64,000 nt of DNA from Flavobacteriaceae bacterium PS02336 (GTDB taxonomy: Bacteria > Bacteroidota > Bacteroidia > Flavobacteriales > Flavobacteriaceae): assembly GCA_029960065.1 (NCBI GenBank), contig JASCOF010000003.1, forward strand, positions 682,001 through 746,000, written 5' to 3'. The notes under the pieces were generated by a model. The model worked only from the letters and a program-made list of their open reading frames with translations, searched no databases and was not told the origin of the DNA. Shown one piece after another: positions 8,323 through 15,453 of the stretch. The position numbers were made by a program, and so were the translations under genes. Every line of letters begins with the position of its first letter. Positions within the stretch are counted from its first letter, which is position 1.

Positions 8323-9126
8323 TTATAGTTTATAATGATTCATTAACATTTTTTCGTAAACTTTATCTGGAAGTGCACGTTTTAAAACAATCGAAAACTT
8401 CTGCATAAAAGCTCCGACTTTGTAATGCACATTGGGTTTCTTAGTTTGAATAATTTTGTAAACAGCCTCAGCCATTTCGTTCGGATTACTTCCTGCATCA
8501 ACGTGATCATTCATTGTTGCCAAAACACCTCCATACACTTTTTCGTAAGCCGAATCTTTGACAACTGGTGCATGATAACGTCCTGCGGCAATATTTGTAG
8601 CAAAATCTCCAGGCGCAACATTTGTAATTTCTACACCAAAAGATTTCACCTCCATTCTCAAAGCTTCAGTAATCAATTCCAAAGCTCCTTTTGAGGCAGA
8701 ATAAACACTTCTGTACGGAAGTCCCATATAACCGGCAATCGACGTAACATTAATGATTAATCCCGAATTTTGTTTGCGCATTTGCGGTAAAACAGCTTTC
8801 ATAACTTCAATTGGTCCGAAAAAATTAGTTTCAAAATTATTTCGAATTTCTTCTGTCGGAATTTCTTCTAAAGGTCCAGTAATACCAACTCCTGCATTAT
8901 TGATCACAATATCTAATCTTCCAGAAGTTTCAATAATTTTAGAAACTGCTTTTTGAATAGATTCAACATTTCGAACATCCAAAGCAACCAAAGGGAAAAC
9001 AGAATTTAAAACTTTTTCAGGATTTCGGCTCGTTCCATAAACCACGAAACCTTTTTGGTGCAAAAATTCACCAATAGATTTTCCAATTCCAGATGATCCT
9101 CCAGTAATCAAAACGACTTTATTCAT
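8323..9126 (-). CDS. SDR-family oxidoreductase
   Basis: 267 residues of the classical short-chain dehydrogenase fold. It has the NAD(P)-binding TGGSSGIG near the N-terminus, NNAGVG, the catalytic Ser in INVTSIAGYMG, and YSASKGAL (YxxxK). The C-terminal segment is basic and ends MLMNHYKL, resembling DltE/retinol-type SDRs that act on lipid or keto substrates. The substrate is not determinable. It is followed after 4 bp by a small membrane protein gene. Confidence 0.88.
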   Translation of the reverse strand: MNKVVLITGGSSGIGKSIGEFLHQKGFVVYGTSRNPEKVLNSVFPLVALDVRNVESIQKAVSKIIETSGRLDIVINNAGVGITGPLEEIPTEEIRNNFETNFFGPIEVMKAVLPQMRKQNSGLIINVTSIAGYMGLPYRSVYSASKGALELITEALRMEVKSFGVEITNVAPGDFATNIAAGRYHAPVVKDSAYEKVYGGVLATMNDHVDAGSNPNEMAEAVYKIIQTKKPNVHYKVGAFMQKFSIVLKRALPDKVYEKMLMNHYKL

Positions 9127-9249
9127 TTCTTTGTTAGATGTTAAATGTTATAAGTTAAAAGAAAATGTCCATGAATAGAACTTAGAAAAGGTATTGATTT
9201 AAACCTTTCACTACTAATTTCTAACTTTCGACAGGTCCAAAAATAAAAA

Positions 9250-9269
9250 AATCTTCCAAAAGGAAGATT
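9250..9269 (-). terminator. Hairpin downstream of SRP RNA
   Basis: AATCTTCC (9250-9257) and GGAAGATT (9262-9269) pair perfectly across AAAA. On the minus strand the hairpin is followed by a T-run, suggesting a terminator or back-up terminator for the SRP RNA. Confidence 0.55.
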
Positions 9270-9298
9270 ACAAATTAAGTATTTCTAAAAAATAAAAA

Positions 9299-9396
9299 GT
9301 GGCAAGCGACCTACATCGCACCGCTCAACCACGTACCCTTGCTATGTTCCCATCCTGGGGGAGTCTGCAGGAGCTGGTCGTGTAGGACTTGCCGGT
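9299..9396 (-). ncRNA. ffs: Signal recognition particle RNA, small bacterial type (4.5S-like)
   Basis: Read on the minus strand, the ends pair as a long helix (GGCAAGTCCTACA with TGTAGGTCGCTTGCC). The apex shows the universal SRP signature: CAGG, GGAA and AGCA separated by three bases on each side, within CCCAGGATGGGAACATAGCA. That is the symmetric and asymmetric loop bound by Ffh. The RNA targets ribosomes making membrane proteins. It is about 97 nt long, ends in a T-rich stretch, and has a near-perfect promoter directly upstream (9398-9427). Confidence 0.92.
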
Positions 9397-9397
9397 G

Positions 9398-9427
9398 CAA
9401 ATATACAATCTTTTTATATTTTTGCAA
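9398..9427 (-). promoter_or_regulatory. Consensus Bacteroidota sigma-ABfr promoter for SRP RNA
   Basis: On the minus strand, TTG (9427-9425) is followed by exactly 19 bp and then TATATTTG (9405-9398). This matches the TTG-N19-TAnnTTTG consensus fully. Transcription would start within a few bases of the SRP RNA 5' end near 9395. Confidence 0.82.
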
Positions 9428-9431
9428 GAGC

Positions 9432-9463
9432 TTTGCAGCTATAAAAATATCATCGTATATTGG
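9432..9463 (+). promoter_or_regulatory. Probable promoter of glutaminyl cyclotransferase gene
   Basis: TTTG (9432-9435), 20 bp, then TATATTGG (9456-9463), one mismatch from TAnnTTTG. It lies 20 bp before the start codon and back-to-back with the SRP RNA promoter. Confidence 0.5.
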
Positions 9464-9482
9464 CTTATTCAAATTTTAAACT

Positions 9483-10532
9483 ATGAAAAATTATAACTTC
9501 CTAGCTGTCATTTTATTAGGAATCACATTAATTGAATGTGGAGATAAAAATAAAAGTGAAAATTCTTTGTTTACTATCGATGATTCTGCTTTTCCTGCTC
9601 ATTTTACGCAAAAAGAACCGCTTACAATTGGAGTTTTAAACCCAAAATCGAAAGAAATCGACAGCGTTGCCTACTTCATAAACGACCAAAGAGTTGGAAG
9701 TACAAAAGGCGCTAAAGATTTTAGATTTGAATTAATAGATCAAAAACTAGGTTATCAATATCTAAAAGCTACTGTTTATTTCGGCGGAGATTCTTCTGAT
9801 GCTACTAAAAGAATTGAAGTAGTTTCTGATGTACAGCCAAAAGCTTTGAAATATAAAATCGTAAATACCTTTGTACACGATTCTACTGCTTTTACTGAAG
9901 GTTTAGAATTTCATGACGGAAGACTTTTCGAAAGTACTGGACAAAAAGAAGATTCTTATTTTAGAGAAGTAGATTATAAAACTGGTAAAGTAATCAAACA
10001 GGTTGACCTTCCTAAGGAATATTTCGGAGAAGGAATTACTTTTTTCAACGATAAAATATATCAGCTATCATGGCAGGAAAAAACTGGTTTTATTTATGAT
10101 GCAAAAACTTTTAAATTAGAAAAAACTTTCAAATACGATAAAGATATTGAAGGTTGGGGAATGACACATGATGACAAGTATATCTATCATTCTGATGGAA
10201 CCGAGAAAATCTGGAAGATGGATCCTGCAACACAAAAATTAATTGATTACATCAATGTATATTCAGGAACTTCAAAAATTAAGGCTATTAATGAACTAGA
10301 ATTAATCAATGGAAAATTCTACACTAATGTTTGGCAAAAGGATGCAATTGCAGTTGTAAATCCTGAATCTGGCGCTGTTGAAGGTATATTAGATCTTTCT
10401 GGTTTACGTAAATTCGTTAAAGCAAAAAATGCTGAAGTTCTTAACGGAATAGCATACAACCCACAGACTAAAACAATTTTTGTAACAGGAAAATATTGGG
10501 ATAAACTGTTCGAAATAACAGTTTCAGAATAA
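9483..10532 (+). CDS. Glutaminyl-peptide cyclotransferase, lipoprotein
   Basis: 349 residues. The N-terminus carries a lipobox-like LIECG (Cys19-20 region), so the mature protein is probably a periplasmic or outer-membrane lipoprotein. After about 100 residues of Ig-like sequence comes a five-bladed-propeller glutamine cyclotransferase domain (PF05096 type): FVHDSTAFTEGLEFHDG, FFNDKIYQLSWQEK, EGWGMTHDDKYIYHSDG, INELELINGKFYTNVWQ and LNGIAYNP. The family converts N-terminal glutamine to pyroglutamate, which would suit exported proteins starting with Gln after signal cleavage. It is a single gene with its own promoter and a palindrome after the stop. Confidence 0.9.
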   Translation: MKNYNFLAVILLGITLIECGDKNKSENSLFTIDDSAFPAHFTQKEPLTIGVLNPKSKEIDSVAYFINDQRVGSTKGAKDFRFELIDQKLGYQYLKATVYFGGDSSDATKRIEVVSDVQPKALKYKIVNTFVHDSTAFTEGLEFHDGRLFESTGQKEDSYFREVDYKTGKVIKQVDLPKEYFGEGITFFNDKIYQLSWQEKTGFIYDAKTFKLEKTFKYDKDIEGWGMTHDDKYIYHSDGTEKIWKMDPATQKLIDYINVYSGTSKIKAINELELINGKFYTNVWQKDAIAVVNPESGAVEGILDLSGLRKFVKAKNAEVLNGIAYNPQTKTIFVTGKYWDKLFEITVSE

Positions 10533-10559
10533 ATCTAAAAAATATAGTTTCTCTTAAAC

Positions 10560-10592
10560 AGACCTAACGGGTTTTAAAAACTTGTTAGGTCT
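10560..10592. repeat. Imperfect palindrome, possible terminator
   Basis: AGACCTAACGGGTTTT (10560-10575) pairs with AAAACTTGTTAGGTCT (10577-10592) at 14 of 16 positions. It lies between the cyclotransferase and hutI genes. It resembles the AAACCCGACAGGTTTT palindrome at 23839 in general design. It could end the upstream transcript, or be one of the palindromic repeats of this genome. Confidence 0.6.
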
Positions 10593-10620
10593 CTTACTAT
10601 TTACAAAAAGGTGATATATA

Positions 10621-11859
10621 ATGATAACATTAATTACAAATATAAAAGAAATGCTCCAAGTCCGAGAAACTTCAATCGCTAAAGTTTCAGGAGCAGAAAT
10701 GGCTGAACTTCCAACAATAAAAAATGCTTTTTTAATTTTAGAAAATGATCTTATTGCCGATTTCGGCTCAATGGAAAACCTTCCTAAAATTAATGCAGAC
10801 AAAACAATCGATGCAACCGGAAAAGTAGTTCTTCCGTCTTGGTGCGACAGTCACACTCATATTGTTTATGCGGGAAATCGTGAGCAGGAATTTGTTGACC
10901 GCATAAATGGTCTTTCTTATGAAGAAATTGCCAATCGCGGCGGCGGTATTTTAAATTCGGCTAAAAAATTAAACGAAACTTCGGAAGAAGAAATTTACGA
11001 ACAATCTAAAGTTCGTTTAGAAGAAGTAATGCGTTTAGGAACGGGAGCAGTCGAAATTAAATCTGGATACGGATTAACAATCGAAGGCGAATTAAAAATG
11101 CTTAGAGTTATCAAAAAACTGGCAGAAAATTATCCCATTTCTATTAAGGCAACTTTTTTAGGCGCACATGCCTTTCCTATTCATTACAAAGAAAACAAAG
11201 CAGGTTACATTGATGAAATAATTACGAAAATGATTCCAGAAATTGCCAAAAACAAGCTGGCAGATTATGTTGATGTTTTTTGTGAAAGCGGTTATTTTTC
11301 AGTAGAAGAAACCGAAAAAATTATGCAGGCAGGAATTGAATTCGGCTTAAAGCCAAAAATTCACGTAAACCAATTTAATTCTATTGGCGGCATTCAGGCT
11401 GGAGTTAAATTTAACGCCCTTTCTGTCGATCATTTAGAAGTTATGAACCCGGAAGATATTGAAACATTAAAAAACACAGAAACAATGCCTGTAGCCCTAC
11501 CTTCTTGTTCTTATTTTTTAAGTATTCCGTATACTCCTGCCCGCGAAATGATAAAAGCCGGATTACCAATTGCATTGGCAACAGATTTTAATCCTGGTTC
11601 TACTCCATCCGGAAACATGAATTTTGTGGTGGCAACCGCTTGTATTAAAATGAAAATGACTCCAGAAGAAGCTATTAATGCTGCCACAATAAATGGAGCT
11701 TATGCAATGGGACTTTCAGAAACACACGGAAGTATTACTAAAGGCAAAAAAGCCAATTTGATTATCACAAAACCAATTTCTTCTTACTACCAAATTCCTT
11801 ACGCGTTTGGAAGCAATCTTATTGAATCTGTTTTTCTGGAAGGAAAAATTCTGGAATAA
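10621..11859 (+). CDS. hutI: Imidazolonepropionase
   Basis: 412 residues, the usual family length. This amidohydrolase-fold enzyme hydrolyses 4-imidazolone-5-propionate to N-formimidoyl-L-glutamate in histidine degradation. Visible signatures are the metal-binding DSHTHIVYAGNREQEF, the RGGGI segment, GTGAVEIKSGYGL, LGAHAFP, the HVNQF metal ligand region, SVDHLEV, LPSCSYFL and ATDFNPGSTP. A purine-rich AAAAAGG lies before the ATG. The next pathway enzyme, a formimidoylglutamase, is on the same strand at 13020, separated by one gene on the opposite strand. Confidence 0.96.
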   Translation: MITLITNIKEMLQVRETSIAKVSGAEMAELPTIKNAFLILENDLIADFGSMENLPKINADKTIDATGKVVLPSWCDSHTHIVYAGNREQEFVDRINGLSYEEIANRGGGILNSAKKLNETSEEEIYEQSKVRLEEVMRLGTGAVEIKSGYGLTIEGELKMLRVIKKLAENYPISIKATFLGAHAFPIHYKENKAGYIDEIITKMIPEIAKNKLADYVDVFCESGYFSVEETEKIMQAGIEFGLKPKIHVNQFNSIGGIQAGVKFNALSVDHLEVMNPEDIETLKNTETMPVALPSCSYFLSIPYTPAREMIKAGLPIALATDFNPGSTPSGNMNFVVATACIKMKMTPEEAINAATINGAYAMGLSETHGSITKGKKANLIITKPISSYYQIPYAFGSNLIESVFLEGKILE

Positions 11860-11907
11860 ACTTTTATTATTTTCCACAAAATTAAAATCATTTAAACTCA
11901 AATATAG

Positions 11908-11927
11908 CCCGTGGTTTCAACCACGGG
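11908..11927. repeat. Short perfect palindrome
   Basis: CCCGTGGTT (11908-11916), TC, AACCACGGG (11919-11927) is a perfect inverted repeat with a 2-nt centre and no T-run. It is unlike a terminator and more like a REP-type intergenic repeat. Confidence 0.6.
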
Positions 11928-11980
11928 AAACGTTATGTTACGTATTATTTAAAAAAAATCATTCAGATTAATCCATAAAA

Positions 11981-12007
11981 AAAGGTCTGTGAAAATCACA
12001 GACCTTT
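11981..12007. terminator. Bidirectional terminator between convergent genes
   Basis: AAAGGTCTGTGA (11981-11992) pairs perfectly with TCACAGACCTTT (11996-12007) across AAA. A-runs lie on the left, so a strong U-tract forms on the minus strand for the gene at 12042. It could also stop hutI transcription from the other side. Confidence 0.8.
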
Positions 12008-12041
12008 AATATCTAAGTGGTATTTTATCCCTTCGGCAAAA

Positions 12042-12920
12042 TTATCTTAAACTGAAACTAGTTTTAGAAACTAATTCGTCATTATCAAAAACATTGATAA
12101 AGTAAGTCCCTTTTGCGAAATCTTTTCCAGGAAGATCTTCAGTAACATTTACAGTTTTATTTTCATACTTTACAGTAGTTTTAAAGCTGTAAGTTAAAGA
12201 GTTATCTCCAAAACTTTCTGTTTTTTTCTCGCCTAAAACGTTGTTTTTCGCATCGATAACTTGTACATAATACGTTTTGTCACCTGATTTTGCAATTTGG
12301 TTTTCAGCGATTGTAAAACTAATTTTTAAAACATCAGCACGGCTTGCTTTATCTGTTTCGATTTGTTTTCCAGAGCTTCTTAATTTGTAAGCTGCAGTTT
12401 TAGTATTCGTAACTGACAATTTAGAACCTCTTTCTACTGTTTTAGCTAACTCTTCGTTTTGACCAACTAATACTTCGTTATATTTTTTAGATTCTCCTAA
12501 AACTACGATAGTACTGTCTCTTTGAGTTGTTAAAACACCATTTTGTTTCTTCAACTCATCGTTTTCAGCAACCAAAGTTTTCATTTTACTTTGCATTGCT
12601 TGAACTTGAGATCTGTATTTAGAAACATCACCTTTAGACTTATTTAAATCATCCATTAAAGCAACTACTTTGTCTCTTTCTTGAATTAATTCATCAGACA
12701 TAGAAGTATTTTCAGCAATTGCAGCATCGTAAGTAGCTTTTAATTCCTGTAAATCTTTCATTACAGATTCTTTCTCTGTCAAAGTTGTGGTAAGTTCCGT
12801 TTTAACTACTTCTGTATCAGAAGATAATTTAAAAATGTACACTAAGCTACCAATCAGTAGGACTGCTAAAACTGCGATTATCGCTTTTAGACTTGAATTG
12901 TTGTTCTTTGGGTTTTCCAT
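12042..12920 (-). CDS. Membrane-anchored coiled-coil protein of unknown function
   Basis: 292 residues from the ATG at 12920 (MENPKNNNSS). The open frame extends 9 residues further to 12947, but MENPKN... gives the usual short cytoplasmic tip. One membrane helix (about 12-32, AIIAVLAVLLIGSLVYIFKL) is followed by a long coiled coil (about 38-165, rich in Glu/Lys/Leu/Asp heptads). A beta-rich C-terminal domain ends GTYFINVFDNDELVSKTSFSLR. It probably projects into the periplasm. No enzyme motif is visible. It lies between the two hut genes on the opposite strand, with its own terminator. Confidence 0.78.
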   Translation of the reverse strand: MENPKNNNSSLKAIIAVLAVLLIGSLVYIFKLSSDTEVVKTELTTTLTEKESVMKDLQELKATYDAAIAENTSMSDELIQERDKVVALMDDLNKSKGDVSKYRSQVQAMQSKMKTLVAENDELKKQNGVLTTQRDSTIVVLGESKKYNEVLVGQNEELAKTVERGSKLSVTNTKTAAYKLRSSGKQIETDKASRADVLKISFTIAENQIAKSGDKTYYVQVIDAKNNVLGEKKTESFGDNSLTYSFKTTVKYENKTVNVTEDLPGKDFAKGTYFINVFDNDELVSKTSFSLR

Positions 12921-13019
12921 ATTTAAAAAAATTTTCTTTAATAACAAATTTAAGAATTAATATAAGGTAATAACGTAAGTTTCTACAATTATATTATTTT
13001 TGGAAAATAAATTTTTTTA

Positions 13020-14057
13020 ATGGAGAAATTAATCCCTTTCACTATAAATGATTTAGCAAAAATCACAAATCATCGAAGCGGTGAATTAAAGTTCGGAGAA
13101 AAAATGATTGTTATCCCATCTGGGGCTGACAAAGTTAATTTTCTAAAAGAAAGTGAAGCTAAATATGTGCTTCTTGGAATTCCAGAAGACATTGGTGTTC
13201 GCGCCAATTACGGAAGACCTGGAGCAGCTTCAGCATGGCAGTCTGCAATAAAAAGTATTGCCAACATTCAGCACAATAGATTCTGCAAAGGAAGCAATAT
13301 CATTATTTTAGGACATATTAATGTTGCCGATGAAATGCGTCAGGTAGAAAACCTTGATTTTAATGACATTGACGATCGTTCAAAATTAAGCCAGCTGGTT
13401 GAAAAAATAGACAAAGAAGTATCTCATATCATTTTTACTATAATTAAAGCTGGAAAAACACCTATAATTATCGGCGGAGGCCACAATAATGCTTACGGAA
13501 ATATTAAAGGTGCCGCTTTAGCGAAAGGAAAACCGGTAAACGCGGTTAATTTCGATGCACATTCTGATTTTAGAATTTTAGAAGGAAGACACAGCGGGAA
13601 CGGATTTTCTTATGCTTATGAAGAAGGTTTTTTAAAGAAGTACTTTATTTTTGGCCTTCATGAAAATTATACTTCAAAAAGCGTTTTAGATATCATTAAA
13701 AAATTAGAAGACAGAGTCCGCTACAATACTTACGACAGTGTAAATATTAGAAAGGAAAAAGATTTTAACAGAGAAATGATTTCTGCACTTGATTTTGTTA
13801 AAAACGATGCTTTCGGTATTGAAATTGACTTAGATGCTATTCCAAACATTGCAAGCAGTGCTATGACTATCAGCGGATTTTCTGTTGAAGAATTGAGACA
13901 GTTTGTTTCCTTTTTCGCTGAACATAAAAACGCGGCATATCTTCATATATGTGAAGGAGCACCAGATTTAGACAATGCTCCAAATAATAATTTAATTGGT
14001 AAACTAATTGGTTATCTGGTTACTGACTTCATTAAAGCAAATATCGAAAAAGATTAA
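13020..14057 (+). CDS. hutG: Arginase-fold ureohydrolase, probable formimidoylglutamase
   Basis: 345 residues of the arginase/agmatinase superfamily. The manganese-ligand motifs are IIIGGGHNNAYG, NFDAHSDFR and EIDLDAI, and the substrate segment LEGRHSGNGFSYA is present. Together with hutI nearby, the likely reaction is N-formimidoylglutamate to glutamate plus formamide, the last step of histidine use. An arginase or agmatinase role is the alternative. A TATTTTTG element at 12995-13002 could be its -7 box, giving a very short leader. Function is inferred from context, family from motifs. Confidence 0.85.
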   Translation: MEKLIPFTINDLAKITNHRSGELKFGEKMIVIPSGADKVNFLKESEAKYVLLGIPEDIGVRANYGRPGAASAWQSAIKSIANIQHNRFCKGSNIIILGHINVADEMRQVENLDFNDIDDRSKLSQLVEKIDKEVSHIIFTIIKAGKTPIIIGGGHNNAYGNIKGAALAKGKPVNAVNFDAHSDFRILEGRHSGNGFSYAYEEGFLKKYFIFGLHENYTSKSVLDIIKKLEDRVRYNTYDSVNIRKEKDFNREMISALDFVKNDAFGIEIDLDAIPNIASSAMTISGFSVEELRQFVSFFAEHKNAAYLHICEGAPDLDNAPNNNLIGKLIGYLVTDFIKANIEKD

Positions 14058-14139
14058 TTAAAAGAATACACATAAGCTCAAAGCAGAGGGGTTTTGCCAA
14101 ATAAACGCTAATTCAAACAAACGATTAGCTGAATAAAAC

Positions 14140-14147
14140 TATCTTTG
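14140..14147 (+). promoter_or_regulatory. Probable -7 element of the DEAD-box helicase gene
   Basis: TATCTTTG matches TAnnTTTG exactly and is followed by CAC, as is common at Bacteroidota start sites. No clear TTG was found 19-21 bp upstream. It leaves a leader of about 40 nt, typical of cold-regulated helicase genes in length only. Confidence 0.4.
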
Positions 14148-14192
14148 CACAGCATTTTAGTACTTAAAACTAAAATACTTAATACATAAAAT

Positions 14193-15440
14193 ATGTTATT
14201 CGAAGATTTATCACTTTCAAAAAGTATACAAAAAGCCGTATTTGAAGAAGGCTATTTAAATCCGACTCCAATTCAGGAAAAATCAATTCCTATTGTTTTG
14301 GAGGGCCGTGATTTAATTGGTTGTGCACAGACAGGAACAGGAAAAACGGCAGCATTTGCCATCCCTATTATACACCAATTGCACCGAATTGTAGGTTCAT
14401 CAAAAAAAGCGAAACAAATTCGCGCACTCGTAGTTACGCCTACGCGTGAATTAGCGGTACAAATTGGTCAAAGTTTTGACACTTATGCTAAATACACTAA
14501 CCTAACACAGCTGACAATTTTTGGAGGAGTTTCTCAAAACCCTCAGGTTGATGCTTTAAAAAACGGAGTTGATGTTTTAGTTGCAACTCCTGGACGTTTA
14601 TTAGATCTTCATAAACAAGGTTTTCTAGACTTAGATCATCTGCACACTTTGGTACTTGACGAAGCCGATCAGATGCTGGATATGGGTTTTATAAACGATG
14701 TCAAAAAAATCGTAAAGCTTACGCCAAAAAACAGACAAACTTTACTTTTTTCTGCTACAATGCCGATTGCCATTCGTGAACTGGCAGAAATGTTTCTTAA
14801 AGATCCAGAACAAGTAGAAGTTTCTCCTGTTTCATCAACAGCTGAAAATGTTGAACAACGTATTTATTTTGTAGATAAAACAGAAAAAAGAAACTTATTA
14901 TATAGTTTAATTAAAGAAGAAAACTTATCAAATGTACTTGTTTTTTCGAGAACAAAACACGGCGCTGATAATGTTGTAAAAGCACTTCGTAAAAAAGACA
15001 TTCCTGCAGAAGCAATTCACGGAGATAAATCTCAAAATGCTAGACAAAGAGTTTTAGACGCTTTTAAAAATAAAGAAGTAGGTGTTTTGGTTGCAACTGA
15101 TATTGCAGCACGAGGAATTGATATTGAACAGCTGCCATATGTAATCAATTTTGACTTACCAAATATACCTGAGACTTACGTTCATCGTATTGGCCGTACA
15201 GGTCGTGCAGGAAATGGCGGAATTGCAATTTCTTTCTGCGGTAAAGATGAATTGCCTTACTGGAAAGACATTCAAAAATTAATTAAGGTTGATGTCAAAA
15301 CAATTTCAGATCATCCGTATCAATGGCATTCAGGAAGTCCGGAAGCTGGAGAAAAACCTAAAAGCTCGAACAGAAGCGGAGGCGCTCACAAATCGAGAAA
15401 ATCAGAATCATCAAAGAAAAATAAAAAGCGCTGGTACTAA
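14193..15440 (+). CDS. DEAD-box ATP-dependent RNA helicase, RhlE-like
   Basis: 415 residues with all core motifs in order: Q motif NPTPIQEKSIP, motif I AQTGTGKT, PTRELAVQ, TPGRLLDL, DEADQMLDMGF, SAT, VLVFSRTK, ATDIAARGID and HRIGRTGR. A basic Ser/Lys-rich tail (last 40 residues or so, ending KKNKKRWY) is likely RNA-binding. It unwinds RNA in ribosome assembly or mRNA decay in the cytoplasm. Its stop codon lies inside the loop of a bidirectional terminator and overlaps the stop of the convergent hybrid kinase gene. Confidence 0.95.
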   Translation: MLFEDLSLSKSIQKAVFEEGYLNPTPIQEKSIPIVLEGRDLIGCAQTGTGKTAAFAIPIIHQLHRIVGSSKKAKQIRALVVTPTRELAVQIGQSFDTYAKYTNLTQLTIFGGVSQNPQVDALKNGVDVLVATPGRLLDLHKQGFLDLDHLHTLVLDEADQMLDMGFINDVKKIVKLTPKNRQTLLFSATMPIAIRELAEMFLKDPEQVEVSPVSSTAENVEQRIYFVDKTEKRNLLYSLIKEENLSNVLVFSRTKHGADNVVKALRKKDIPAEAIHGDKSQNARQRVLDAFKNKEVGVLVATDIAARGIDIEQLPYVINFDLPNIPETYVHRIGRTGRAGNGGIAISFCGKDELPYWKDIQKLIKVDVKTISDHPYQWHSGSPEAGEKPKSSNRSGGAHKSRKSESSKKNKKRWY

Positions 15441-15453
15441 ACAGCGCTTTTTT
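15425..15453. terminator. Bidirectional terminator containing both stop codons
   Basis: AAAGCGCTG (15425-15433) pairs perfectly with CAGCGCTTT (15442-15450) across an 8-nt loop. The right side continues in T residues and the left side in A residues, so it works for both strands. The helicase TAA (15438-15440) and the kinase TAG (15439-15437) both lie in the loop. Confidence 0.82.

Noticed and set aside
10593..10620. Riboswitch or attenuator before hutI
   Set aside because: Only 28 bp separate the palindrome from the start codon and no further structure is visible.
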